A stretch of DNA of 64,000 bases from Gammaproteobacteria bacterium (GTDB lineage: Bacteria; Pseudomonadota; Gammaproteobacteria; Pseudomonadales; Azotimanducaceae), in NCBI GenBank assembly GCA_028821515.1, contig JAPPGA010000019.1, forward strand, positions 1-64,000, written 5' to 3'. Positions 6,624-16,135 of this stretch are shown here, piece by piece. Each line of letters starts with the position of its first letter. The first letter of the stretch is position 1. Below the pieces are notes generated by a model. That model did no database searches. It saw nothing but the letters and a program-made list of their open reading frames with translations, and was not told the DNA's origin. Made by a program: the position numbers and the translations under genes.

Positions 6624-9296
6624 TTGGCGGTGAAGCCCGTTAACACGCATCGGTCGGCTCTAGGTGGCCCCTGCATTCTTGCTGCTGCCGGACTGATCTG
6701 GGGGTGCACCGAGGTCCGGGTGGCGCCCGAACCGGAACACGTCCTGCGCGAGGCGGCGGCGGTGCTCTCGGCGGAGGACGCGGGAGCGCGGTCCGCGCGC
6801 GTGCGCAACGTGGCCTATGACCTTGAGTTCGAGCTCGACGGTGAGGCCGACGAGTACACCGGACGCGTGAGGACTGCATTTGAACTGACGGATGCCCGGG
6901 CAACCCTGACCGTCGACTTTGCCGGCGGCAGGGTCGCAAGCGTACGTGTCAATGGTTCGCGAGTGGATGCCTCCTACAACGGCTACTTCGTGACCCTGCC
7001 GGCCAGTTCCCTGCGGACCGGATCGAACGTGGTGGAGATCGCGTTCTCGCATCCCTACAGCGCGGACGGAAGCGGCCTGTACCGGTTCCGGGACCCGGTC
7101 GATGGCCGGGACTATCTGTACACGGACTTCGAGCCGTTCGATGCGAACCGGTTGTTTCCGTGTTTCGATCAGCCCGACCTGAAGGCGACTTTCGCGACGC
7201 GTGCGACGGTGCCGGCTGACTGGCAGGTGGTGTCGGTCGTAGCGGAGTCCGGCGTCGAGAACCATGGGGACACCAGCACCTGGACGTTCCCGCGGTCGGC
7301 GAGGATCAGCACCTACGTCTACGCGCTGCACGCCGGCCACTACCGGCAGTGGGAGTCGGCGGCCGGTGAGATCCCCCTGCGGCTCTTCGCCCGGGAGTCC
7401 GTCGCCGACTACATCTATCCGGAGCACTGGTTCGTTCCTACTCGCCAGGGGTTCGAGTTCTTCCAGGACTATTTCGGGATCGCCTATCCATTCGGGAAGT
7501 ACGACCAGGTCATCGTGCCCCACTTCAATGCCGGTGCCATGGAAAACGTCGGCGCCGTCACGTTCAGCGAGCGCTTTCTTCGACGCGGCGCCGTCACGCG
7601 ACAGGCGCGTCGATGGCTCGCCAGCGTGATCCTGCACGAGATGGCGCACATGTGGTTCGGGAACCTGGTCACGATGCAGTGGTGGAACGGGCTGTGGCTG
7701 AACGAGTCGTTCGCCACGTTCATGGCAACGCTGGCCCTGGTGGAAGCCACCGATTTCTCGGAGGGGGGGCTCGGCGCCTATCTCAGCACTGTTCGTGCCT
7801 ACCAGGCGGACGAGCGCGACACCACGCATCCCATCGAACTGCCCACCCCCGACACGGATGCCGCCTTCGCGAACTTCGACGCCATCACGTACAACAAGGG
7901 TTCGGCCACACTCACGCAGCTCCATCACCTGGTGGGGCCGGAAGTGTTCCGGCAGGGGGTGAGTGCCTATCTCAGGGCGCATGCCTACGGGAACACGACG
8001 ATCGACGACTTCCTGGCCGAGATATCGAAGGCCGCGGGCCTGGAACTCGAAGGCTGGGCGGGCGACTGGCTGCACCAGCCGGGCACCAACGCCGTGACGG
8101 TCGACCTCAACTGCGAAGACGGCAGGATCACCGGCATGTCGATCCTGCAGACCGCCCCGGCGGCCTGGCAGACCCTGCGCACGCATCGCACCCAACTCGG
8201 TCTCTACAACTTCAGCGATGGGGATGTCTCCGTCCGACGCGTGCCCGTCACCTATGCCGGAACCCGGACGGAAGTCGAAGCGGTGGTGGGCGGGAGATGC
8301 CCGGAGTTCGTCTACGCGAACCACGGCGACTGGGACTATGCGCGGGTGGATTTCGATCGCGAGGCACTGGCCGCGCTCGGCGACCACCTCAACGAATTTG
8401 CGGATCCGCTGGCGAGACTGATGCTCTGGCAGGGCATCTACGACATGGTCCTGCACCAGCGGCTCTCGCCGCTGGAGTTCATCGACATTGCCCTTGCGAA
8501 CGTCGATGCCGAAGGTGTGGACGACGTCACTTCCGAGGTACTCGATGCGTTGCAGGGTTCCTGGTCGTATCTCAGACGCCTTGTCGAAGACCCGGTGATA
8601 CTGGACGAGATCGGGGCGAGGATCGAGGGCTACCTGTGGCAGGCGTTCCTCGAGAGCAAACCGGGGAGTGACCGGCAGCTCCTGTTTTTCGATCATTACC
8701 TTGCGGCGGCAACCAGCCAGCAGAGCATCGACCGGATTGCCCGCCTCCTTGGTGAGTCCGATCTCCCGGAGGGTTTCGTTTTCGATCAGGACCGCCGTTG
8801 GAGTGCCGTCGCACTGCTGAGCGGACACGATCATCCCGCCGCGGCCACCGCACTCGCGGCGGAGCGGAAGCGCGACCTGTCCGATGCGGGTCGGCGCCGG
8901 GCGGTCTCAGCGGAGGCAGCCCGCCCCGATCCCGCGAACCAAAAGCGCTTGATGGACCTGCTCCTTGATCCCGACTCCGGACTGAGTGTCGCCGATGCGT
9001 GGGCGCACGCCAGTGGGCTGTTCCCGGACCACCAGCACGAACTGCAGCTCGAGATCGTCGCCGAGGTGTTCGAAAGGCTGCAGTCCGTAAGCGACCGCCT
9101 CGATCCGTTCTATTTCAGGGCCGTGGCGGAAGGCCTGCTCGGGACGATCTGCGATGCTGGTTATCTCGAACTGGTGGAGCAGGCGGTGGAGCGCTCGCAT
9201 ACGCTGCACCCCTCTCTGGCGAAGCGCGTGAGGAACCTGCGCTTCGACGTCAAACGCTGCCTGGCCATCGGCGAGGTGCTCGCCTCGCCGGGCTGA
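6624..9296 (+). CDS. pepN: Aminopeptidase N, M1 metallopeptidase, probable lipoprotein
   Basis: 890 aa from TTG 6624; GTG 6630 is an alternative. It is a zinc aminopeptidase that removes N-terminal residues from peptides. The substrate motif GAMEN is followed by HEMAHMWFGN, giving the zinc site H338-E339-x2-H342 and E361. The N-terminus has a hydrophobic stretch ending LIWGC, a plausible lipobox, so the enzyme is likely exported and lipid-anchored, unlike cytoplasmic E. coli PepN. The C-terminal half is the helical ERAP1-like domain. It converges on rfbC with a 43-nt gap. Confidence 0.92.
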   Translation: MAVKPVNTHRSALGGPCILAAAGLIWGCTEVRVAPEPEHVLREAAAVLSAEDAGARSARVRNVAYDLEFELDGEADEYTGRVRTAFELTDARATLTVDFAGGRVASVRVNGSRVDASYNGYFVTLPASSLRTGSNVVEIAFSHPYSADGSGLYRFRDPVDGRDYLYTDFEPFDANRLFPCFDQPDLKATFATRATVPADWQVVSVVAESGVENHGDTSTWTFPRSARISTYVYALHAGHYRQWESAAGEIPLRLFARESVADYIYPEHWFVPTRQGFEFFQDYFGIAYPFGKYDQVIVPHFNAGAMENVGAVTFSERFLRRGAVTRQARRWLASVILHEMAHMWFGNLVTMQWWNGLWLNESFATFMATLALVEATDFSEGGLGAYLSTVRAYQADERDTTHPIELPTPDTDAAFANFDAITYNKGSATLTQLHHLVGPEVFRQGVSAYLRAHAYGNTTIDDFLAEISKAAGLELEGWAGDWLHQPGTNAVTVDLNCEDGRITGMSILQTAPAAWQTLRTHRTQLGLYNFSDGDVSVRRVPVTYAGTRTEVEAVVGGRCPEFVYANHGDWDYARVDFDREALAALGDHLNEFADPLARLMLWQGIYDMVLHQRLSPLEFIDIALANVDAEGVDDVTSEVLDALQGSWSYLRRLVEDPVILDEIGARIEGYLWQAFLESKPGSDRQLLFFDHYLAAATSQQSIDRIARLLGESDLPEGFVFDQDRRWSAVALLSGHDHPAAATALAAERKRDLSDAGRRRAVSAEAARPDPANQKRLMDLLLDPDSGLSVADAWAHASGLFPDHQHELQLEIVAEVFERLQSVSDRLDPFYFRAVAEGLLGTICDAGYLELVEQAVERSHTLHPSLAKRVRNLRFDVKRCLAIGEVLASPG

Positions 9297-9339
9297 CTGG
9301 CATAGCGACAGATGGGTTTGGGCGGGGGCGAAACCCGGC

Positions 9340-9906
9340 CTAACTTTCGACGTACTCGAACGGGCTCACCAGTTGCGAGAGCGTGGGGTGTTCGCGGTCC
9401 CGGTCCGAGAGAACGGGACCGGATTCGGGGGTGGGCCATTGGATCCTAAGTGCGGGATCGTTCCAGAGGAGCCCATGGTCATGGTCCGGTGCGTAATAGG
9501 CGCTGACCTTGTACATGACCTCGGTGCCGGGCGTCAGGGTCATGAACCCGTGCCCGAAGCCGACCGGCACCCAGATCTGGTTCCAGGCTTCGGCTGACAG
9601 CGTCGCGCTCACGTGCTGGCCATACGTGGGCGACCCCCGGCGCAGGTCTACCGCCACGTCGAATATCGAACCGCGCAGGACCCGGACGAGCTTGGCCTGC
9701 GCGAAGGGAGGCGCCTGGAAGTGCAGTCCCCGGACCGTCCCCGCATCGGCCGACAGCGAGCAGTTGTCCTGGACAAAGTCCACCGAAATCCCCCCGTCCT
9801 GCAGGGTTCTCCTGTTGTAGACCTCGGAAAAATAGCCTCGATGGTCGCCGTGCTTGACGGGCGTGAGAAGCTTGACGTCGGGGATTTCAAGGGGTTCGAT
9901 ATGCAT
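9340..9906 (-). CDS. rfbC: dTDP-4-dehydrorhamnose 3,5-epimerase
   Basis: 188 aa, normal length. RfbC epimerises C3 and C5 of dTDP-4-keto-6-deoxyglucose on the way to dTDP-L-rhamnose. The cupin fold and active site are seen in [19 protein letters not shown] (the catalytic His follows RGL), [14 protein letters not shown] and GFGHGFMTL, with [10 protein letters not shown] downstream. The other rhamnose genes (rfbA, rfbB, rfbD) are absent from the window, so this copy is isolated. The nearest related function is the export-type ATPase at 5930. Confidence 0.95.
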   Translation of the reverse strand: MHIEPLEIPDVKLLTPVKHGDHRGYFSEVYNRRTLQDGGISVDFVQDNCSLSADAGTVRGLHFQAPPFAQAKLVRVLRGSIFDVAVDLRRGSPTYGQHVSATLSAEAWNQIWVPVGFGHGFMTLTPGTEVMYKVSAYYAPDHDHGLLWNDPALRIQWPTPESGPVLSDRDREHPTLSQLVSPFEYVES

Positions 9907-9997
9907 GTCCGCGCAATGTACGCGAAGTATGCGGATCAGGCGAGAATAGCCGCGGAAAATGCCACGGAAAACGCCGCCCGGCGAACCTTTGGCGGAA

Positions 9998-10024
9998 TTG
10001 GCACTCTAAGAGGGGGAGTGCTAA
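9998..10024 (+). promoter_or_regulatory. CIRCE-like inverted repeat (HrcA operator) upstream of rpoH
   Basis: TTGGCACTC, nine bases, then GAGTGCTAA. The CIRCE consensus is TTAGCACTC-N9-GAGTGCTAA, so this site differs at one base and has the exact 9-bp spacing. It ends 34 nt before the rpoH start codon, where it could block transcription when HrcA is bound. No hrcA gene is in the window. Confidence 0.8.
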
Positions 10025-10058
10025 CATCGTCGTCCAACGTTACCGGAGGTATCAAAAG

Positions 10059-10919
10059 ATGACCTCGAACGTACTGTCTCTCGACAGTCTATCGCCGGGT
10101 CGCGATCTGGATGCCTATATCCAGACCGTGAACGCGTTCCCGGTGCTGAGCCCGGAGGAAGAACGCGGGCTCGCGGAACGTTTCTACTACGAAGACGACC
10201 TTGCAGCCGCCCGCGAACTTGTGCTCTGTCACCTGCGCTTTGTCATTCACGTGGCGCGGGGCTATTCGGGCTATGGGTTGCCACAGGGCGACCTGATCCA
10301 GGAAGGCAACGTTGGACTCATGAAGGCGGTCCGGCGTTTCAACCCCGAAGTGGGTGTGCGTCTCGTGTCCTTTGCCGTGCACTGGATCAAGGCCGAGATG
10401 CACGAGTACATCCTGCGCAACTGGCGCATCGTCAAGGTGGCGACCACCAAGGCGCAACGCAAGCTCTTCTTCAACCTGCGCAGCGCCAAGAAACGCCTTG
10501 GATGGTTCTCCCCGCAGGAAGTCGAAGCCGTCGCCGAGGATCTCGGGGTGCCGCCAGAAGTCGTCATGCAGATGGAAGGCCGCATGGCGGCCCAGGATGC
10601 GGCGTTCGATGGGGATCCCGGCAGCGACGACGGCGAGAGCTTCGTTGCGGCCCCGGCGCAATACCTGGCCGATGACTCGATGAATCCCGCCGAGATCGTC
10701 GCGGAAGAGGACTGGACCGAACAGTCCATGGCGCAACTTCGGGACGCGCTCGGGGACCTGGACGAACGCAGCCAGGAGATCGTGCGACTGCGCTGGTTGA
10801 ACGAACCGAAGGTCACGCTGCACGAACTGGCGAAGCAGTACGGAATCTCGGCGGAGCGCGTGCGCCAGGTCGAAGCCAAGGCGATGAAAAAGCTCCGGAG
10901 CGCACTCGCCCCGGCTTAG
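10059..10919 (+). CDS. rpoH: RNA polymerase sigma factor RpoH (sigma-32)
   Basis: 286 aa. This is the heat-shock sigma factor, directing polymerase to chaperone and protease promoters. The RpoH box [10 protein letters not shown] is intact, which separates it from other sigma-70 paralogs. Region 2 has [17 protein letters not shown] and the conserved WI ([19 protein letters not shown]). Region 4.2 ends with the helix-turn-helix [32 protein letters not shown] lies just before ATG 10059. The upstream CIRCE-like repeat suggests negative control by HrcA in addition to any promoter-level control. trmB starts 20 nt downstream. Confidence 0.97.
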   Translation: MTSNVLSLDSLSPGRDLDAYIQTVNAFPVLSPEEERGLAERFYYEDDLAAARELVLCHLRFVIHVARGYSGYGLPQGDLIQEGNVGLMKAVRRFNPEVGVRLVSFAVHWIKAEMHEYILRNWRIVKVATTKAQRKLFFNLRSAKKRLGWFSPQEVEAVAEDLGVPPEVVMQMEGRMAAQDAAFDGDPGSDDGESFVAAPAQYLADDSMNPAEIVAEEDWTEQSMAQLRDALGDLDERSQEIVRLRWLNEPKVTLHELAKQYGISAERVRQVEAKAMKKLRSALAPA

Positions 10920-10939
10920 GTGCCCGTCCGCAAACACCA

Positions 10940-11620
10940 ATGAGCACTGGCCCGCGCCGCTCGGCAGCGGCGTCCAACGCGTGGCCGGTGCGGCTCTATG
11001 CCGGCAAGAGAGGCCGCCCCACCAGGGCCCAGGCGCGGGCGCTTGCCGAACACGGCGACCGGTACCGGATGACGCGGTTCGAATCCTCGGACCGGCCTGT
11101 CATGGTCGAAGTGGGTTTCGGATCGGGCCACGCCCTCGCCCGATTCGCCGATGAGCACCGGAACTGGTCCTGCGTTGGCATCGAGGTATACCGGCCGGGT
11201 ATCGGTTCGCTGATCCTGCAGTGCGAGGCGCTCGAGCTCGACAACGTGAGAATCGTCGAAGGCGATGCAGTGGCGGCGTTAGCTCGGTGGCCATCGGCGA
11301 GCGTTCGCCGCTTCGCGATCTATTTCCCCGATCCATGGCCCAAACGTCGGCATGCGGGGCGCCGCCTGGTTCAGCCGCCCTTCGTCGGCGAGGTCGCGCG
11401 TTTGCTGGAGCCCGGCGGCAGACTGCTGATGGCGACGGACTGGGAGCCTTATGCCAGGTCCATGCTGGAAACTGTCGACGCCGAGCCGGCGCTGGCCAAC
11501 GAGGCTGGCAGGGGTGCGTTCTCGGAACAGCCCGCCGAGCGGCCGGAGACGCATTTTGAATCGCGCGGGCGTGCATCCGGGCGAAAGGTCTGGGACCTCG
11601 CCTACGGGAAGATTCAATAA
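10940..11620 (+). CDS. trmB: tRNA (guanine(46)-N7)-methyltransferase TrmB
   Basis: 226 aa. TrmB makes m7G46 in the tRNA variable loop. The SAM motif is VEVGFGSGHALARFA, followed by GIEVYRPGI, and the family-specific catalytic segment is IYFPDPWPKRRHAGRRLV. The C-terminal TDWEPYA and TKFExRG-like HFESRGRASGRKVWDL complete the match. It follows rpoH by 20 nt on the same strand and converges on hemW with a 6-nt gap. Confidence 0.95.
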   Translation: MSTGPRRSAAASNAWPVRLYAGKRGRPTRAQARALAEHGDRYRMTRFESSDRPVMVEVGFGSGHALARFADEHRNWSCVGIEVYRPGIGSLILQCEALELDNVRIVEGDAVAALARWPSASVRRFAIYFPDPWPKRRHAGRRLVQPPFVGEVARLLEPGGRLLMATDWEPYARSMLETVDAEPALANEAGRGAFSEQPAERPETHFESRGRASGRKVWDLAYGKIQ

Positions 11621-11626
11621 CGGGCG

Positions 11627-12718
11627 CTAAAGGAACCGCGCGACTACCGTATCGAGGTGCGCAAAGCCGAAATCAGTGAGCCCGATGCGGTCTTGCCGCA
11701 TCAACCCCTCCGAGCGCAGCCGCGCAAGCTCGTCCGAAACGGTTTCAAGTGGCAGACCCGTGCGTCGGGGGAACTCGTCCTCTTCGGCCCCATCCACCAG
11801 CCGCAACGCGTTCATCATGAATTCGACGGGGAGGTCGCCCGGGTCTATGGGCGCGTCGTGCGGGGACTGGTCCTCGAGGTAACGTCCCGGTTGTCTTGCC
11901 TTCTCCGTGCGAATGATCCCGGACGGCAGGCTCAGCTTGCCGTGGGCGCCGGCGCCTATGCCGGAATAGTCCCCGAACTTCCAGTAGTTCACGTTGTGGC
12001 GGGTCTCGGAACCCGGGCGCGCATACGCGGATACCTCGTATCGGCTGAACCCGTGGGATTCGAGAAAGGCCTGGCCGGCTTCCGCGATGCCAGCCTTGTC
12101 GTCCGGATTGGGAAGAATCGGCGGGTGCCTGGCGAACGCGGTGTTCGGTTCGATCGTGAGTTCGTACCAGGAGATGTGGGTCGGTTCCAGCGCCACCGCG
12201 GATTCGAGATCGGCGATGGCTGATGCCTGGGTCTGTCCCGGCAAACCGAACATCAGGTCGATGTTGAACTCCTGGAATCCTGCCCGCGCGATCGCTGCGG
12301 CCGCCCGGGTCGTCTCAAGGGCCGTGTGAATCCGTCCCAGTCGGTTCAGGTTGTCATCGTCGAACGACTGGGCGCCAAGCGAGATCCGGCCAATACCCGC
12401 CGCGGCATAGTCTTCGAGGGTGCCAGCGGTTTCCACGGTCCCCGGGTTCGCCTCCATGGTCACTTCCACGCCGTTGGACAGTTCGAAGGCGTCCAGCAGC
12501 CGTGCAAACGCACGCGCCGGCATGAGGCTCGGCGTCCCGCCGCCGAAATACACCGAAGCGACGTCGAACGTCATGCGTTCCCGCTCTCTCGAGAAGTCGG
12601 CAAGCAGCGCATCGACATAGTCCACCTCCGGCAGCGACCGCTGGAGCGCGTGAGAATTGAAGTCGCAGTACGGGCATTTGCGCACGCACCACGGGATGTG
12701 CACGTAGAGGCCGCTCAT
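11627..12718 (-). CDS. hemW: Radical SAM protein HemW
   Basis: 363 aa. HemW is a heme chaperone of the radical SAM/HemN family, formerly annotated as oxygen-independent coproporphyrinogen oxidase. The [4Fe-4S] motif is at the N-terminus (CVRKCPYCDFNSH, CX3CX2C), followed by YFGGGTPSL and MEANPGTV, with NVNYWKFGDYSGIGAGAHGK near residue 240. It lacks the long N-terminal extension of true HemN. The start ATG overlaps the rdgB stop by 4 nt, as in the Pseudomonas-type metX-metW-DUF4426-rdgB-hemW run. Confidence 0.94.
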   Translation of the reverse strand: MSGLYVHIPWCVRKCPYCDFNSHALQRSLPEVDYVDALLADFSRERERMTFDVASVYFGGGTPSLMPARAFARLLDAFELSNGVEVTMEANPGTVETAGTLEDYAAAGIGRISLGAQSFDDDNLNRLGRIHTALETTRAAAAIARAGFQEFNIDLMFGLPGQTQASAIADLESAVALEPTHISWYELTIEPNTAFARHPPILPNPDDKAGIAEAGQAFLESHGFSRYEVSAYARPGSETRHNVNYWKFGDYSGIGAGAHGKLSLPSGIIRTEKARQPGRYLEDQSPHDAPIDPGDLPVEFMMNALRLVDGAEEDEFPRRTGLPLETVSDELARLRSEGLMRQDRIGLTDFGFAHLDTVVARFL

Positions 12719-13320
12719 CGAGCGTCCGGTGGTTGAACGTGCCGCAGGGCTGCCGCGAGCCGCCTGGCGGCGATACCCCGGTGGCTGTGTGCGTTCTTCA
12801 CTTGCGGCGCGAGTTCTGCCGCAGTCGCGCCCAGTTCCGGAACCAGGAAATGCGGGTCGTATCCGAAGCCATGCGATCCCCGCGGCGCATCGACGATCCG
12901 GCCGTTCCAGGCCGCCGTGGCAAAGATCGGGACTGGGTCGTCCGCGCGCTCGATGAACACCAGGGCGCAGTAGAAGTACGCGTGTCGGTCCTCGACACCG
13001 TCAAGGGCGGCAATGAGCTTCCTGTTGTTGTCCTCGGCGGTGGCGTCTTCACCCGAGTACCTGGAGGAAAGGAGGCCCGGTGCGCCGCCCAGGGCGGGAA
13101 CGACCAGGCCAGAATCATCGGCGATCGCTGGCAGGCCGGTCGCCAGGGACGCATGGCGGGCCTTGATCAACGCATTCTCGATGAAGGTCGCCCCGTCCTC
13201 TTCGGGTGATTCCAGGCCGAATACCGACATAGGGTGCAGGACTATGCCGGTGGGTGCCAGCAGGCGGGAGAGTTCTGCGAGCTTGCCGGCGTTAGCGCTG
13301 GCGAGGACTGCGTCCCTCAT
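12715..13320 (-). CDS. rdgB: XTP/dITP diphosphatase (RdgB/HAM1)
   Basis: 201 aa from the ATG at 13318-13320. It hydrolyses non-canonical purine NTPs (XTP, dITP) to keep them out of DNA and RNA. The start reads VLASANAGKLAELSRLL (family SxNxxK). Then come EEDGATFIENALIKARHAS, DDSGLVVPALGGAPGLLSSRYSG split across the active site, and GFGYDPHFLVPE. The long upstream extension of this frame is an antisense shadow. It overlaps DUF4426 upstream and hemW downstream by 4 nt each. Confidence 0.95.
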   Translation of the reverse strand: MRDAVLASANAGKLAELSRLLAPTGIVLHPMSVFGLESPEEDGATFIENALIKARHASLATGLPAIADDSGLVVPALGGAPGLLSSRYSGEDATAEDNNRKLIAALDGVEDRHAYFYCALVFIERADDPVPIFATAAWNGRIVDAPRGSHGFGYDPHFLVPELGATAAELAPQVKNAHSHRGIAARRLAAALRHVQPPDAR

Positions 13321-13736
13321 GGTTCCCAATAGAGCGTCTCCTGGAATTTCAATACCGCCGGGCCGTAGCCGGGCAGGTCCGCAGTGATCTCGAAACGCAG
13401 CGTGTCGCGATCCTGGTAGGTCAGCATCGCAAGGTAATAGACGGCATCCCCTTCCTTCACCTCGCGAAAGCGCAATGGCTGTGACTGCCCGAGCAGGTTC
13501 TTGACCGTACCGGTTACCGGTAGCGCTACGCTCCGCTCTCCGTCCAGAATGGATACGTTCACCACTGCCTTGTCGCGGCCCCTGACGATCTCGTATTGCT
13601 CGGCGATCGCGGCGCGCAGGAAACTGGGGTTGAAGACCGAGTAGTGCACGTCGTAGCGACCGAACGACTCCTTCTGCTCCGCTGACAGGATCCCCGCGGC
13701 AAGTAAGGCGACCGCCATGGCGACACGTCTTGTCAT
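13317..13736 (-). CDS. DUF4426 family exported protein
   Basis: 139 aa. The N-terminus [19 protein letters not shown] is a signal peptide, so the product is periplasmic. The remainder (RYDVHYSVFNPSFLRAAIAEQYEI) matches DUF4426 proteins, which sit between metW and rdgB in Pseudomonas and relatives. The function is unknown. The gene overlaps both neighbours by 4 nt, so it is translated with the methionine genes and rdgB. The constant neighbourhood is the only functional clue. Confidence 0.88.
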   Translation of the reverse strand: MTRRVAMAVALLAAGILSAEQKESFGRYDVHYSVFNPSFLRAAIAEQYEIVRGRDKAVVNVSILDGERSVALPVTGTVKNLLGQSQPLRFREVKEGDAVYYLAMLTYQDRDTLRFEITADLPGYGPAVLKFQETLYWEP

Positions 13737-14338
13737 GTCTCCCCGTCCGCGCGTCCCAGGCGGTAGAACGCCGTGGTCCCGAAGAGGTTCGGGAAGCGGT
13801 TGACCATGCGCCGGCTGCGATAGCCACTGTCCACGGCGAAGCGTTCAATGACGGTGATGCCTGTCTCCAGGCACAGCCGCTCGAAGTCGGCGAACGTGCA
13901 GAGGTGAATGTTCGGCGTGTCGTACCAGTTGTGGGGCAGGTGCCTCGCCATGGGCATCCGTCCGCGCGTCACCAGCCACACGCGGCATACCCAATGGCCG
14001 AAGTTGGGAAACGTGACGATGCACTCGCCGCCGATTCGAAGCATCTCGGTAAGTACGAGGTCGGGTCTCCGCACGGCCTGGAGGGTCTCTGTCATCACCA
14101 CCATGTCGAAGCTCGCATCCGGGAACCGGGCAAGACCATCGTTCAGGTCGTGTTCTATGACGTTGACACCGGCCCGGATGCAGGCATTTATCCGCTGCGG
14201 ATCGATGTCCATGCCGTAGCCGCGCACGTCCTTGTTCGACTGCAGGTGCGCCAGCAGTTCGCCGTTGCCGCATCCGAGGTCGAGTACCCGGGCACCCGGT
14301 TCGACCAGGTCGGCGATGATGCGGAGATCCTCTCTCAT
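13733..14338 (-). CDS. metW: Methionine biosynthesis protein MetW
   Basis: 201 aa from the ATG at 14336-14338. It is a SAM-dependent methyltransferase-fold protein required with MetX in many Proteobacteria. Motif I is [15 protein letters not shown]. Family-specific stretches are [30 protein letters not shown] and the C-terminal [10 protein letters not shown]. The start overlaps the metX stop by 4 nt (ATGA). In the characterised MetX/MetW systems the two act together to acylate homoserine. Confidence 0.95.
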   Translation of the reverse strand: MREDLRIIADLVEPGARVLDLGCGNGELLAHLQSNKDVRGYGMDIDPQRINACIRAGVNVIEHDLNDGLARFPDASFDMVVMTETLQAVRRPDLVLTEMLRIGGECIVTFPNFGHWVCRVWLVTRGRMPMARHLPHNWYDTPNIHLCTFADFERLCLETGITVIERFAVDSGYRSRRMVNRFPNLFGTTAFYRLGRADGET

Positions 14339-15477
14339 TGCCCGCACTCCGCCGCGACGCGGTCGAGATAAGTTGAAAGGAGCTCCAGGTACCGTGGCAC
14401 CTGGAGAAGGAAGGAATCGTGGCCATGAGCGGCGTCGATGTTTGCGCCGACCACGTCCTTGCGGGCCGCGACCAGTGCGTCGATGATCTCGTCGGACCTC
14501 TCCGGGGCGAAGCGCCAGTCGGTTGAGAAAGAGACGACCAGGAACTTGCAGGTGGCTTGGCCAAGAGCCTTTACCAGGTCGTCCCCGTAGTCCCGGGCGG
14601 GGTCGAAGTAGTCGAGTGCCCGTGTCATCAACAGGTACGTATTGGCGTCGAAGACTTTCGAGAACGTGCTGCCCTGGTAGCGGAGGTAACTCTCGACCTG
14701 GAACTCGACATCGTGTCCGGACGCGATGTCTCCGGACTTGAGTTCCCGCCCGAACCGGTCCCCCATACTGTAGTCGGAGAGGTAGGTCACGTGGCCGAGC
14801 ATGCGGGCCAGGCGCAGTCCGACGTCGGGGTTGGACCCGGCCTTGATGTAGTTGCCGCCGTGAAACTCGGGATCGGTGACGATGGCCTGGCGGGCGATCT
14901 CGTTGAAGGCGATGTTTTGCGCCGAGAGCTTCGATGCGCAGGCGATCAGCAGTGCGTGCCGTATGCGGTCGGGAAAGTCGATGGCCCACTGCATCGCCTG
15001 CATCCCGCCCAGGCTGCCTCCGATAATGGCGGCAAATGCCGGAATCTCGAGCGTGTCGGCGAGCATGGCCTGGGTCCGCACCCAGTCCTTTACGGTCACG
15101 GTGGGAAACGTTGGCCCGTACGGATCCCCGGTCGAGGGATCGGTGGAACGTGGCCCAGTGCTGCCATGACAGCCGCCGAGGTTGTTGAGGCTGACCACGA
15201 ACAGGCGGTTCGTATCGATGGGCTTGCCGGGACCGATGCACACGTCCCACCATCCGGGCTTGTCGTCGTCCATGCTGTGATACCCGGCGGCGTGATGGTG
15301 TCCCGACAGGGCGTGGCAGACCAGGACGGCGTTGGTCCGGTCGGCATTGAGCTGGCCGTAGGTCTCGTAGACGATCTCGAAATGCGGCAGCCGGACGCCG
15401 CACTGCAGGTCGATGGGTCCGAATTGCGCGGTTTGGGGAACCACCACGCCGACCGAATGGGGAGGCACGATTTTCAC
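14335..15477 (-). CDS. metX: Homoserine O-acyltransferase MetX
   Basis: 380 aa from GTG 15475-15477. It is an alpha/beta-hydrolase-fold enzyme that activates homoserine for methionine synthesis. Diagnostic segments are [33 protein letters not shown] and [13 protein letters not shown] (nucleophile Ser), with the C-terminal Asp ([10 protein letters not shown]) and His ([11 protein letters not shown]). MetX enzymes next to metW in Gammaproteobacteria are often succinyl- rather than acetyl-transferases, and I cannot decide which from the sequence. It is the first gene of a five-gene overlapping run ending at hemW. Confidence 0.95.
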   Translation of the reverse strand: MKIVPPHSVGVVVPQTAQFGPIDLQCGVRLPHFEIVYETYGQLNADRTNAVLVCHALSGHHHAAGYHSMDDDKPGWWDVCIGPGKPIDTNRLFVVSLNNLGGCHGSTGPRSTDPSTGDPYGPTFPTVTVKDWVRTQAMLADTLEIPAFAAIIGGSLGGMQAMQWAIDFPDRIRHALLIACASKLSAQNIAFNEIARQAIVTDPEFHGGNYIKAGSNPDVGLRLARMLGHVTYLSDYSMGDRFGRELKSGDIASGHDVEFQVESYLRYQGSTFSKVFDANTYLLMTRALDYFDPARDYGDDLVKALGQATCKFLVVSFSTDWRFAPERSDEIIDALVAARKDVVGANIDAAHGHDSFLLQVPRYLELLSTYLDRVAAECGQ

Positions 15478-15510
15478 GGTTGCAAACTGAAGTTGACGAG
15501 GCCGCGCCGG

Positions 15511-16110
15511 CTAGGGACCGCCTCCGAACAGCGTCCCGAACAAGGCTGGCAGGAGATAGTGTTGCAGCAACCCGATCACGAGAAACACGATCAGCGGGGA
15601 CAGGTCGAGACCTCCCATCACCGGCAACAGCCGGCGCGCCGGTGCGAGCACGGGCTCACAGACATCGCGCAGCAGGGCGGTGACCGGGTTGTAGGTGGTG
15701 GGCGCGAGCAGGGAGATGATGATCATCGCGAAGATCGCGATCCAGTAGAAATACAGGAACAGATCGAATGTCCGGTAGACGCCCGCGACAATGGCGCCCA
15801 GGGTGAGACCGAGGGATTGCAGGATCTCCACCACTACGTAACTGTCGAAGCGGCCAGTCATGGCGGCAACGCCGCCGATCGTCGCCGCGCAGGTGACCCA
15901 GGTGGCAACGAAGGCGGAGAGGTCGAGATTCTTGTAGGTCGGGATGACCTTTCTCAGCGGGTTCAGCACCGGATCGGTGTAGCGGACGATGCCTTGGGAT
16001 ATCGGATTGTAAAAGTCTGCGTGCGTCGCCTGCAGAATGAAACGCGCGAGGAAGAGCAGGGAGACCGCGCTCAGCAAGTAATGGATGATGAAGGCAATTG
16101 GATCGCCCAT
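15511..16110 (-). CDS. yggT: YggT family membrane protein
   Basis: 199 aa from the ATG at 16108-16110. It has two tandem YggT domains, each with paired membrane helices around an NPxxxxxR-type loop (DPVLNPLRKVIP and CEPVLAPARRLLP). It is an inner-membrane protein linked to osmotic or potassium tolerance in other bacteria, with no firm biochemical role. It lies between proC (25 nt upstream) and metX, as in Pseudomonas. Confidence 0.92.
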   Translation of the reverse strand: MGDPIAFIIHYLLSAVSLLFLARFILQATHADFYNPISQGIVRYTDPVLNPLRKVIPTYKNLDLSAFVATWVTCAATIGGVAAMTGRFDSYVVVEILQSLGLTLGAIVAGVYRTFDLFLYFYWIAIFAMIIISLLAPTTYNPVTALLRDVCEPVLAPARRLLPVMGGLDLSPLIVFLVIGLLQHYLLPALFGTLFGGGP

Positions 16111-16135
16111 GTTCCCCGCCGCTACCCCGTAAAGG

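Noticed and set aside
6660-8834. 724-codon open frame antisense to the M1 aminopeptidase
   Set aside because: It has no domain and a composition typical of the reverse complement of a GC-rich gene, while the sense strand has an intact zinc peptidase.
9309-9333. Weak stem GGGTTT...AAACCC between pepN and rfbC
   Set aside because: Six base pairs with an 11-nt loop and no U-run are too weak to call a terminator.
9999-10016. Sigma-54 promoter (TGGCAC) upstream of rpoH
   Set aside because: The -12 GC element is absent at the required spacing, and the bases are fully explained by the CIRCE-like inverted repeat.
11079-11092. T-loop-like GGTTCGAATCC suggesting a tRNA
   Set aside because: It lies inside trmB in a coding frame, and no acceptor or anticodon stem can be folded around it.
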